Positions 1 to 6,625 are shown, counted from the stretch's first letter. The stretch: 6,860 nucleotides of DNA from Nitrospirota bacterium (GCA_023248505.1 JAHFEM010000066.1:1-6860); one strand, 5' to 3'. Numbers and translations are program-made. Notes: a model not told the origin generated them from the letters alone.

Positions 1-65
1 ATCCTCAATCTGTAGATGAATGAGAAGTTCCCGCCTCAAACCGGTCCGACCGAAGTTCTCTTACC

Positions 66-101
66 AAAAGAGGGTGCGGAAAATCTCCTTCCGCACCCTC
101 T
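66..101 (-). terminator. Rho-independent terminator of the PEP-CTERM gene
   Basis: Bases 69-81 and 89-101 form a perfect 13-bp GC-rich stem with a 7-base loop (82-88). Read on the minus strand, the stem runs into TTTT at 69-66, while the plus strand has no T run after it. It lies about 30 bases past the stop codon at 133-135, where a terminator for that gene is expected. The T tract is short, so termination may be only moderately efficient. Confidence 0.65.
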
Positions 102-132
102 GAAAGAAAGCCCTCTGTCCCCTATTCTAATT

Positions 133-777
133 CTAAGCCGTCCGCCATTTTCTCCAAAGAATCATCCCGATCAAACCGGAGCCGACCAAAAAGAGAGACG
201 CCGGCTCCGGAACCGGCGCCACATCACCTTCCCGTACGGCCCAGGCCGTATAGGGGGATGATCTGGCATCGGCGCGTTGGACGCCGCTCGTGAAATCGAA
301 AAGAAACTGAATAGTCGGATCACCCTGGTACTCCGGTCCCGACCAAAAGGCCCGATCGGGGGTGCTAAACAGGGCCACGCCGGGGTCTTCTCCGGCGAGG
401 ACCGACGCCCCCAGCGTTGCGCCGAGTTCGCTGTAAAAGAGGTGTCCCGGTTCGCTCCCCTTACAGACCTCCGGGACCATCAACCCAAGACTATTACACG
501 GCCCCGATCCGTCCGGATTCAAATTCGACGGAAGCCTCCAATCGTCATGGCCGCCATAAACCAGCCCCTCGGCCCAGGCGTTGGCCTGATCCCAGGTCAT
601 CAAGCCGTCGGCGTCTATGCCGGATGTCTCCGCATAATTTGCATCGGCCAGCCAGGTGATATTGCGGTCGCTATCATAAATCAGCCCTCCGCCCCGATTG
701 ATCAGGAGCGCATCGGCCCGATCGGCCGAGTCGAGCAATACGACGGCCAACACGGCCCACACCATCATCCTCTTCAT
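133..777 (-). CDS. Secreted DUF1566 (Lcl_C-like) protein with PEP-CTERM sorting signal
   Basis: This 214-residue protein has a signal peptide: basic MKR, a hydrophobic stretch over residues 5-15, and a likely signal peptidase I site after A21-D22-A23. The body (about 28-183) resembles DUF1566/Lcl_C domains, with the run YDSDRNITWLADANY, then MTWDQANAWAEGLVYGG and DDWRLPS. The C-terminus is a classic PEP-CTERM signal: VPEP at 189-192, a membrane segment over 194-207 and a basic RKWR tail. In known systems an exosortase recognises this signal and the protein is delivered to the cell surface or extracellular matrix. No exosortase lies in the window, and the function of the DUF1566 part is unknown. 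The ATG at 775-777 is supported by GAGGAG (785-790), 7 bases upstream. A terminator follows the gene, and its promoter may be of sigma-54 type, so it is probably monocistronic. Confidence 0.9.
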   Translation of the reverse strand: MKRMMVWAVLAVVLLDSADRADALLINRGGGLIYDSDRNITWLADANYAETSGIDADGLMTWDQANAWAEGLVYGGHDDWRLPSNLNPDGSGPCNSLGLMVPEVCKGSEPGHLFYSELGATLGASVLAGEDPGVALFSTPDRAFWSGPEYQGDPTIQFLFDFTSGVQRADARSSPYTAWAVREGDVAPVPEPASLFLVGSGLIGMILWRKWRTA

Positions 778-784
778 TTTCTCT

Positions 785-790
785 CTCCTC
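785..790 (-). promoter_or_regulatory. Ribosome binding site of the PEP-CTERM gene
   Basis: The minus strand reads GAGGAG followed by seven purine-rich bases and then ATG. This is a strong Shine-Dalgarno sequence at normal spacing, and it fixes the start at 777. Confidence 0.75.
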
Positions 791-820
791 GTCTAATGAA
801 TGACCCTAGGTCCGCAACGG

Positions 821-847
821 TCCGGGGAAAATGTTTTCCAGCCCGGA
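821..847 (-). repeat. Dyad/hairpin in the probable leader of the PEP-CTERM gene
   Basis: TCCGGG (821-826) pairs with CCCGGA (842-847). Inside it, GAAAA (827-831) pairs with TTTTC (834-838), leaving a 2-base loop and a 3-base bulge (839-841). There is no T run on either side, so it does not look like a terminator. It falls between the start codon and the candidate -24/-12 element, so it would be an RNA hairpin in the leader if that promoter is used, or else a protein-binding dyad. Confidence 0.4.
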
Positions 848-867
848 CCCGATTCCTACGCTTTGAA

Positions 868-883
868 TGCAACCTCTATTCCA
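868..883 (-). promoter_or_regulatory. Candidate sigma-54 (-24/-12) promoter of the PEP-CTERM gene
   Basis: The minus strand reads TGGAATAGAGGTTGCA. It has the GG and GC doublets separated by exactly 10 bases and a full TTGCA at -12, which are the most conserved parts of the sigma-54 consensus (TGGCACG-N4-TTGCA). The CACG portion is poorly matched. Transcription would begin near 857, giving a leader of about 80 bases. PEP-CTERM/exosortase loci often carry the PrsK-PrsR two-component pair, whose regulator is of the sigma-54-activator type, which makes the assignment plausible. No activator site was identified. Confidence 0.4.
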
Positions 884-1140
884 AGAGGACGGGCGGTAAG
901 ATCGGCGCCGAATCCGCCGAATGCTTCAATACAGTTTAAACTTGCTCCACGGAGAGAGGCGGCGGGGGCGTATCCAAAACAGACCGACCTATTCATTTCG
1001 ATACATCAGGGCATGAAACGTCACACCGGCGGCGGTCGCCGCGCATTGAGAATCAACGTTCGGGTATTGGGCCGTTTCTGTCGGTGCGATTTTTCTGAAA
1101 GGGGGAGGCGAGTCTTTCGGGAGCGGAGCGTCCTTCCGGG
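884..1140. other. Intergenic stretch without a recognised gene
   Basis: This lies between the candidate -24/-12 element and the stop codon of the large GGDEF gene. I see no credible coding region, as the open frame across it shows no domain or ribosome binding site. A short GC-rich dyad (GCGGCG, two bases, CGCCGC) near 1029-1044 has no adjacent T run and is not a convincing terminator for the large gene. The stretch would hold any upstream activator sites of the PEP-CTERM gene. Confidence 0.5.
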
Positions 1141-4100
1141 CTAGGCCGGATCTTGGAAAGATTCCTGTCGGGAGATGTCCAGCGGAGAATAAAATTGATA
1201 ATTATTTTTTCCCCGCTCTTTGGCAAGGTACATCGCCTTATCGGCTTTCTTCAGCAATATTTCCGGATCCTCCCCATCAGGCGGGTAAAGGGAGATGCCG
1301 ATGCTTGCTGTAACGGAGAGCTTATAGCCCTCCAGACGGAACGGTTTGGCTAAGAGATTCAAGATGGCCTGCGTAATTCCCGGAATGTCTTGAGCTTCTT
1401 CAAGATCGGCCAGGATAAGGGTAAACTCATCTCCTCCCAAGCGGGCGACGGTATCGGACTGGCGGACAGAGTGGACCAGCCGGTCGGCGATCTCCTTGAG
1501 CAACTGATCTCCGACCGCGTGGCCTAAGGAATCGTTAATGCTCTTAAACCCATCGAGATCCAAAAATAAGACGGCGATCAAATTCGGATGTCGACGCGCC
1601 CGGTGGATGGCTTGACCGAGCCGATCGGCGAAAACAACCCGGTTCGGCAGCCTCGTTAAAGGATCATGATCCGCCAAAAACTGAAGATGATCTTCCGCCC
1701 GCTTTCGCTCTTTGATCTCCTCCTGGGCCGCTCGATAGAGCCGAGCGTTGTCCACCGCCATCCCGGCCCGCCGGGCCAAATCTTCCGCCAGGGCCAGATC
1801 CGCCGGACGATAACGGCGGTCCGAATCGGTCAATACAAAGGAAATGGCGCCGAGCGTCCGTTCCCGGGCCAAAAGCGGCACGATGATGGCCGATTTCATG
1901 TCGAGCGATCGGGCGATTTTCAGGTATTCTTCATCTCGCGCGACGGAGGCCAACATCTCCTCGGTGATCAATGGGAGGAAGATCGGCTTTCCGGTCTGCA
2001 GAACCCGCTGGAGGGGATCCGAGTCGTTCGGGCCGGGAGGATAGCGCCGTATCAGCTCTCTTCCAAGCTCTTCTTTGGAAGGATCGGTTGCAGCCACGGC
2101 AAGACGGCGCACCGTCTGGTCCTCTTCCAGAATATCGACCACGCAGCCGTCGGCCAAATAAGGCACCGCCAGGCGCGCCACGCGGGCGAGGGTCGTTTCA
2201 TGGTCCAGCGACGAGGCAAGCAGCGTGCTCGCCTCCGCGAGAAAGGTCATCTGCCGCCGCGCCTCCTCCGCTTGCGCTCTTGCAACGCGCTCCTGAATGA
2301 AAAGGTGGTCCCGCTCTTGCTCGATCCGTTTGCGCTCGCTGATGTCCCGAATATATCCGGTAAACAGCGGCGGCCCCTCTAAGAGGTTACGGGTGATCGT
2401 CAATTCGACAGGGAACTCTCTCCCATCGGCCCGCATCGCCGTAATCTCAATCCGGCGATACAAGACTTGCCGTTCTCTGCCCGCAAGATAGTGGGCCAGG
2501 CCGGCCCGATGACGGTCTCGAAGAGAAGGGGGAACGATCAGCTCCGCCATCTCTTTTCCGATCACCTCGGCGCGGCGATAACCGAACGTGCTTTCGGCCG
2601 CCGGATTGAACTCAAGCACCTTCCCTTCATGATCGATGGTAATAATGCAATCGAGCGAGGACTCTAAAATCGCTCTCTTGCGCGCCTCGCTCTCCCGGAG
2701 CGCTTTCTCCATCTCCTTTCGATCGGTCAGATCAATCACAAAACAGATTCCCCGGTCTTGAAAACCCTCCAGCAACGCCGCCCCGATGAGGACCGGAATG
2801 CGGCTGCCGTCTTTATGGAGGTACTCCTTCTCAAAGGGGGTGCAGGCGCCGGTCTCGGCAATCTCTTGGAGCCCTCGCTCATCAAGGGGTCGATATTCCT
2901 CCGGTGTCATGTCCCGCCACCGGATCTTCCCCGAAAGAAGATCTTTCCGCGTGTAGCCGACCATTTTCAGGAAAGCGTCGTTCGCCTCGGTGATGTTTCC
3001 ATCCACATCCCAGAAAATAATTCCCTGGATATTCGATTCCGCCAAACGCCGAAACCGCGCTTCGCTTGCCCGTAGCGCCGCTTCCGCCCGCTTCCGCTCG
3101 GTGATATCTCGATTAATCGAAGAGGCGCCGATAATCTTTCCCGCATTATCTTTAATCGGCGAGATCAACATGGAAACATAGATGCGCTCGCCATCTTTCC
3201 GGATGCGCACGGTCTCGTAATCGTTCACCGGCTCTCCCAGCCTGATCCTCGCCAGAATCTCCTCCAGCTCATCGATGCGATCAGAGGGCAAGAGGATGGA
3301 AATCGGCTGCCCCACCATCTCTTCGGACGAATAACCAAAGAGCTTCTGAGCGCCCATATTCCAACTGGTGATCATCCCGTCTAATGTCTTTCCGATGATC
3401 GCATCATTCGAAGATGCAACGATGGCCGCCCATTGGATGAGGGTCTCCTCGGCCCCCTTTCGTTCCATGAATTGACCGATCTGAGTCCCCATGCTCGACA
3501 TCATCTCAAGCAAGTTCTCATCGGGTTCCCTTCTCTCGGAGGCGAAGAACTCCATGACGCCGAGCACCTGATTCTGACCTCGAATCGGAAACGCGAAAGC
3601 CCCGTGTAATCCTTCCCTCTCGGCGATGGAGGCCCGTTCAAAGTGGGGATCTTGAGCCACATCAACGATCCAGTCCGGCTCCCCGCTGATCCAGACGCGC
3701 CCCGGGAGCCCCTCGTCGGGCCAACTCAGGCTCTCCCGACTGATCGCTTCGAACCCAGAAGTATTCGTCGAAGGGGCCCGCCAGGCGTCGACACACGTCA
3801 GAACACGGACCTGATTATTACTCTTCCAGAAGATGCCGAGCCTCCATCCCAGGCTCTCGCAGACGACCCGAAGAATACTCGAAGCCGCTTCGCTCAGCGT
3901 TCTGGATTGGGCCAGAATACGCGTGATCGCGTGCTCCGCAGCCAAGCGCCCCTCAAACAATTTGCGTTCGTTGGCGCTCCATCTCAATTCGACAAGATGG
4001 CTCCACAGATCAAAACGCTGGATAACCTGGCGTGCCACTGTTCGGAGCGATTCGATTTGATCGGGCTGGAGGGTTTTTGGAGTCGGACCCATGACGGACA

Positions 4101-4482
4101 GCGCGCCCACCCCCTCTCCTTGCGCAGTGATCAGGGGCACTCCCGCATAGAAGCGAACAGGAGGAGACGACGCGACCCGCGGATTCGCTGAGAACCGTTC
4201 ATCGACCGATGTATCCGGCACGACAAAAACATCCGAATGTAAAATGGCCTGAGAGAAAAACGGCAGGTCAGGTGGATTCGCTTGGACTTCCAAGCCCATT
4301 TCTGATTTGATGTAGTGTCGATTGTTCTGGAGGACGTGAATGAATGCGATCGGTGCAGAACAGAGTTGAGCGGCAAGACGCGTTAGGTCGCCAAAGGGCT
4401 CTTCGGATAATGCCTTCAGTATCTCGGAATCCCCAAAGGAATTCAACCCGGCGGGATCACCTCTCGGCTTGCGCTCTTTCAT
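1141..4482 (-). CDS. Multi-sensor diguanylate cyclase (GAF-GAF-PAS-PAS-PAS-GAF-GGDEF)
   Basis: This 1113-residue soluble protein probably makes c-di-GMP from two GTP. Domains from the ATG: GAF about 15-155, second GAF about 180-340, three PAS domains about 345-465, 475-590 and 600-720 (each followed by a DITERK/DLTDRK/DISERK-type PAC end), a charged helical linker about 720-745, third GAF about 745-915, and GGDEF about 935-1100. The active-site motif GGDEF is intact (1016-1020), as are the metal-binding DLD (975-977) and the FKSIND segment. RQSD (1007-1010), five residues upstream, is a canonical RxxD inhibitory I-site. There is no EAL or HD-GYP domain, signal peptide or membrane segment. I chose the ATG at 4480-4482 because GGAG sits 5 bases upstream. 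A TTG six codons earlier (4498-4500) has no good ribosome binding site. The ligands of the GAF and PAS domains cannot be read from sequence. Confidence 0.92.
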   Translation of the reverse strand: MKERKPRGDPAGLNSFGDSEILKALSEEPFGDLTRLAAQLCSAPIAFIHVLQNNRHYIKSEMGLEVQANPPDLPFFSQAILHSDVFVVPDTSVDERFSANPRVASSPPVRFYAGVPLITAQGEGVGALSVMGPTPKTLQPDQIESLRTVARQVIQRFDLWSHLVELRWSANERKLFEGRLAAEHAITRILAQSRTLSEAASSILRVVCESLGWRLGIFWKSNNQVRVLTCVDAWRAPSTNTSGFEAISRESLSWPDEGLPGRVWISGEPDWIVDVAQDPHFERASIAEREGLHGAFAFPIRGQNQVLGVMEFFASERREPDENLLEMMSSMGTQIGQFMERKGAEETLIQWAAIVASSNDAIIGKTLDGMITSWNMGAQKLFGYSSEEMVGQPISILLPSDRIDELEEILARIRLGEPVNDYETVRIRKDGERIYVSMLISPIKDNAGKIIGASSINRDITERKRAEAALRASEARFRRLAESNIQGIIFWDVDGNITEANDAFLKMVGYTRKDLLSGKIRWRDMTPEEYRPLDERGLQEIAETGACTPFEKEYLHKDGSRIPVLIGAALLEGFQDRGICFVIDLTDRKEMEKALRESEARKRAILESSLDCIITIDHEGKVLEFNPAAESTFGYRRAEVIGKEMAELIVPPSLRDRHRAGLAHYLAGRERQVLYRRIEITAMRADGREFPVELTITRNLLEGPPLFTGYIRDISERKRIEQERDHLFIQERVARAQAEEARRQMTFLAEASTLLASSLDHETTLARVARLAVPYLADGCVVDILEEDQTVRRLAVAATDPSKEELGRELIRRYPPGPNDSDPLQRVLQTGKPIFLPLITEEMLASVARDEEYLKIARSLDMKSAIIVPLLARERTLGAISFVLTDSDRRYRPADLALAEDLARRAGMAVDNARLYRAAQEEIKERKRAEDHLQFLADHDPLTRLPNRVVFADRLGQAIHRARRHPNLIAVLFLDLDGFKSINDSLGHAVGDQLLKEIADRLVHSVRQSDTVARLGGDEFTLILADLEEAQDIPGITQAILNLLAKPFRLEGYKLSVTASIGISLYPPDGEDPEILLKKADKAMYLAKERGKNNYQFYSPLDISRQESFQDPA

Positions 4483-4488
4483 TGCTTC

Positions 4489-4492
4489 TCCA
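4489..4492 (-). promoter_or_regulatory. Ribosome binding site of the diguanylate cyclase gene
   Basis: GGAG followed by AAGCA and ATG on the minus strand is a good Shine-Dalgarno at 5-base spacing. It decides for the ATG at 4482 over the in-frame TTG at 4500. Confidence 0.7.
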
Positions 4493-4510
4493 AAAATCAA
4501 CCTGCCCCGC

Positions 4511-4533
4511 TCCAGTCCATTTCTAAAACTGGA
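4511..4533. repeat. Inverted repeat TCCAGT-N11-ACTGGA upstream of the diguanylate cyclase gene
   Basis: TCCAGT at 4511-4516 and ACTGGA at 4528-4533 are perfect inverted 6-mers around an 11-base centre, about 30 bases upstream of the chosen start and within its probable leader. It could be a regulator-binding dyad or a small RNA hairpin, and a chance occurrence is also possible. Confidence 0.35.
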
Positions 4534-4578
4534 ATCTCACAGGCATCAAATCCACTCTCATCCGATTCTCATTTAATA

Positions 4579-4607
4579 ATTATGCCACTTTTTAAAATTA
4601 GTGACGG
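4579..4607 (-). promoter_or_regulatory. Candidate sigma-70 promoter of the diguanylate cyclase gene
   Basis: The minus strand has CATAAT (4579-4584, five of six to TATAAT) preceded directly by TGG, giving an extended -10. A weak -35, CCGTCA (4602-4607), stands 17 bases upstream. Transcription would start near 4572, about 90 bases before the ATG. The element lies in an AT-rich stretch (about 4540-4700) that contrasts with the GC-rich genes on both sides. Confidence 0.38.
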
Positions 4608-4774
4608 CAGAAGTGTCTGTTTTAATTAATTTTTTCATAGATAAATACGACTAGGCGTTATGTTTTCCGTAAGGAATAAATAACCTTTTTTGGTATTTTA
4701 CGGGTTCTTCAGGAGTGATAAAAGAATGGGAGAGAGGAGCAGGAGCGCAAACGGAGGGAAAAGGGGGATGAAGG

Positions 4775-5965
4775 CTACCGTCCGTTTTCTTGCGAGAAAC
4801 GGAATTCTCGAATCGTCACCCCTTCGACCCCGAGCTTGACGAGACCGTCGATATCGAGCTTCGCTTCTGCCCGCCGGATATCCTCTAGGCGAGCCCGCAC
4901 GCTCGGATGGGGCGGGGTAAAAAGCCGGCAACAATCTTGATCCGGCTGGATGGAGATGAGGTAGGTCCCGATCTGCTGCGCGATCTCAATAATCTCATCC
5001 TTATTGGAGCCGATCAGAGGACGAAGAATCGGCAATGTCGCCACCTCCTGGATGACCGCAAGATTGTCCAATGTCTGCGAAGCGACCTGCCCGACGCTCT
5101 CGCCGGTCAGCAAGGCTTTCGCCCGCTCGCGCCGGGCCAGTTCCTCCGCGATTCGGAACATAAACCTGCGGTAGAGGACCACCCGGAGGGCCGCCGGCGC
5201 CTCCGCGACAATCTGTCGCTGGATCTCGCCGAATGGAACCGCATAGAGGCGAGAATCGTATTGATATCGAGTGAGATGCTCTACCAGCTCCTCCGCCTTC
5301 TCCCAAGAAGCCTTGGTGACCAAAGGATAACTGTGGAAGTGGATGAAGGAGACGGTGCATCCCCGCTTCATCATCAGGTAAGAGGCAACCGGGGAATCAA
5401 TCCCGCCTGAAAGCAGCACGGCGACCGGGCCCGAGACCCCGACCGGAAGCCCCCCGGGCCCCCTCACTTTTTCAGTGTAGATCAACGCCTCTCTCGGCAG
5501 GATTTCAACGTGGAACGTCCGCTCCGGGTTCTCCAGATCGACCCGCGCGCCGCTCCGCTCCTGAACGAACCGGCCCAGCCGCTCGTTCATCTCCTGCGAG
5601 CTGAGCGGATAGCTTTTATCTCCCCGGCGGGCCGACATGCGGAAGCTTGAAAAGGCCTTTTCCGGGATCAGCGCGGCAATCGTCTCCTCAATCGCCTCGT
5701 AACGGGTCGATCGCCGCCAGGCGGGCGAATAGTTGGCAATCCCGAAGACCGACCCCAACCGTCCGACGATCTCCTCCCAGTTCGCCCCCTTCTCTAGGAA
5801 TAGAAGGATCCTCCCCCGCGGCGCCACGATCTTTTGAACGCCGAGGCGTTGGGTCGCCTTCTGAATGTTCTCGATCAATTGACGGAGAAAGAGGGGACGG
5901 TTGTCCCCTTTCAGGGCGATCTCATGGTAATGGACGACCAAGCTATCGGGCGGCATTGAAGTCAT
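4775..5965 (-). CDS. thiI: tRNA 4-thiouridine synthetase ThiI, short form without rhodanese domain
   Basis: ThiI adenylates U8 of tRNA with ATP and inserts sulfur to give 4-thiouridine; in many bacteria it also supplies sulfur for the thiazole of thiamine. The 396-residue protein starts with the family signature HYHEIALKG-DNR (12-23) in the ferredoxin-like N-terminal domain. A THUMP domain follows (about 60-165, including KSYPLSSQEMNERLG). Next is the PP-loop ATPase with SGGIDS (186-191), then HFHSYP, LLTGESVGQVASQTLDN and the catalytic-cysteine region QDCCRLFTPPHP (C345, C346; C346 best matches the conserved sulfur-carrying Cys). The protein ends soon after, with no C-terminal rhodanese domain as in E. 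coli. This is the roughly 400-residue form found in many bacteria, which presumably takes sulfur directly from a cysteine desulfurase. There is no clear Shine-Dalgarno before the ATG at 5965, and an in-frame ATG three codons later is an alternative start. Confidence 0.95.
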   Translation of the reverse strand: MTSMPPDSLVVHYHEIALKGDNRPLFLRQLIENIQKATQRLGVQKIVAPRGRILLFLEKGANWEEIVGRLGSVFGIANYSPAWRRSTRYEAIEETIAALIPEKAFSSFRMSARRGDKSYPLSSQEMNERLGRFVQERSGARVDLENPERTFHVEILPREALIYTEKVRGPGGLPVGVSGPVAVLLSGGIDSPVASYLMMKRGCTVSFIHFHSYPLVTKASWEKAEELVEHLTRYQYDSRLYAVPFGEIQRQIVAEAPAALRVVLYRRFMFRIAEELARRERAKALLTGESVGQVASQTLDNLAVIQEVATLPILRPLIGSNKDEIIEIAQQIGTYLISIQPDQDCCRLFTPPHPSVRARLEDIRRAEAKLDIDGLVKLGVEGVTIREFRFSQENGR

Positions 5966-5973
5966 AGGAGGGC

Positions 5974-5982
5974 ATCATAACA
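5974..5982 (-). promoter_or_regulatory. Candidate extended -10 promoter of thiI, near-leaderless
   Basis: The minus strand reads TGTTATGAT: an extended -10 (TGn) followed by TATGAT (5974-5979, five of six to TATAAT). It ends 8 bases before the thiI ATG at 5965, so transcription would begin at or within about 3 bases of the start codon. No good -35 is visible. The lack of a Shine-Dalgarno before thiI fits this reading. Confidence 0.4.
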
Positions 5983-6038
5983 TGACCGGCGCTTGGAAAC
6001 CAGTGAAGAGAGAAAGGCAGAAGATCCCCTCGCCCTGA

Positions 6039-6494
6039 CTACTCATTCCTCACTGTTCTTTGAGGCACTTGCCGGCCCTCTTCCAGATCGAGCAGATCGA
6101 TCCAACCGGTGATATCGGTTCGATTTGGAGCGACCCGCTCGCGCGTCTTCAGGAACCGTTGCCGGCTTTCCTCGTTTTGCGGTGTCCGGCTCAAAAACAC
6201 CTTGCTCCAGGCGTCGATCTGCTCCCCGGTGTGGATCTTGGCGTTGTGTTGGAACCATTCAAGGATTCCCTGATCGTCCCGCTCTTTCGCCGTGTTCATA
6301 AACGCATCGGCATCGACGCCGAGGAATTCAAGGAGCAACTGATCGAGCGGACAGGGGTAGATGTACTCTCCCAACGTGCCGGCCCCCTTCGCCCTCGCCT
6401 TGTCGATCATCCGGGCGAGGTGGGCATAACCGCCGAGCTTCTCCCGGGGACTTCTCGGGTACCGCTTTGTCAAATCCAATGCCTCCGCCTTCAT
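6039..6494 (-). CDS. DUF5069 domain-containing protein
   Basis: This 151-residue soluble protein matches my recollection of DUF5069, a family without established function. Characteristic parts are DLTKRYPRSPREKLGGY (7-23), HLARMIDKARAK (25-36), GTLGEYIYPCPLDQ (39-52) and LLEFLGV (54-60). A charged, tryptophan-containing second half ends in TDITGWIDLLDLEEG (126-140). There is no signal peptide or membrane segment. I chose the ATG at 6492-6494 because GGGAGG stands 5 bases upstream and the conserved region begins right after it. The open frame continues upstream to an ATG at 6515 and a TTG at 6656, but these lack ribosome sites and add non-conserved sequence that would cover the promoter. The gene ends 73 bases before thiI, with no terminator seen between, so some read-through into thiI is possible. 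The family call is confident; the role is unknown. Confidence 0.82.
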   Translation of the reverse strand: MKAEALDLTKRYPRSPREKLGGYAHLARMIDKARAKGAGTLGEYIYPCPLDQLLLEFLGVDADAFMNTAKERDDQGILEWFQHNAKIHTGEQIDAWSKVFLSRTPQNEESRQRFLKTRERVAPNRTDITGWIDLLDLEEGRQVPQRTVRNE

Positions 6495-6498
6495 CGTC

Positions 6499-6504
6499 GC
6501 CTCC
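6499..6504 (-). promoter_or_regulatory. Ribosome binding site of the DUF5069 gene
   Basis: The minus strand reads GGGAGG, CGACG, ATG. This strong Shine-Dalgarno selects the start at 6494 over the in-frame ATG at 6515, which has none. Confidence 0.7.
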
Positions 6505-6525
6505 CAATCTGTCATCGATTTTTCA

Positions 6526-6554
6526 AGTGTAGCGTATCTCTCCCCTCCCTTCAA
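6526..6554 (-). promoter_or_regulatory. Candidate sigma-70 promoter of the DUF5069 gene
   Basis: TTGAAG (6549-6554, four of six to TTGACA) and TACACT (6526-6531, four of six to TATAAT) are separated by exactly 17 bases on the minus strand. Transcription would start near 6519, leaving a leader of about 25 bases that holds the ribosome binding site. This arrangement also supports the downstream ATG. Confidence 0.45.
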
Positions 6555-6575
6555 TGGGCCCCTTAGAAATCTCCG

Positions 6576-6610
6576 CGCGGCGCCCGCATTGGAGAAGCCC
6601 CCGCGGCGCC
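6576..6610. repeat. Direct repeat CGCGGCGCC in the divergent promoter region
   Basis: The 9-mer CGCGGCGCC occurs at 6576-6584 and again at 6602-6610, with starts 26 bases apart. It lies between the candidate promoters of the two divergent genes. It may be a paired protein-binding site or chance in a GC-rich stretch. Confidence 0.3.
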
Positions 6611-6625
6611 GACACAAAAGGCGAT

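Noticed and set aside
1..15. Reading ATC CTC AAT CTG TAG as the 3' end of a plus-strand gene entering the window
   Set aside because: Four codons and a stop give no evidence of coding; this would need sequence to the left.
277..939. Open frame of 220 codons on the plus strand over the PEP-CTERM gene
   Set aside because: It lies antisense to a gene with a clear signal peptide, DUF1566 motifs and PEP-CTERM tail, its translation has no recognisable domain, and it is the usual antisense shadow in GC-rich DNA.
800..1144. Open frame of 114 codons on the plus strand in the gap before the cyclase gene
   Set aside because: It has no ribosome binding site and no domain, has an arginine- and proline-rich random look, and overlaps the candidate promoter and the end of the cyclase gene.
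1666..2382. Open frame of 238 codons antisense to the cyclase gene (others at 3643-4191 and 2758-3075)
   Set aside because: All lie opposite well-supported GAF/PAS coding sequence, and their translations show no family features.
4667..4703. CCGTAA/TTACGG inverted repeat with an inner ACC-A6-GGT, as a terminator of thiI
   Set aside because: The stem is interrupted and AT-rich, and on the minus strand it is not followed by a T run. It lies about 70-110 bases past the thiI stop, so it is too weak to call.
4483..4774. A c-di-GMP riboswitch or other structured leader before the cyclase gene
   Set aside because: I looked for the conserved GEMM-type core and did not find it; only a short inverted repeat is present.
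4907..5410. Open frame of 167 codons antisense to thiI
   Set aside because: The minus strand encodes the ThiI PP-loop and catalytic region, and the antisense product has no motif.
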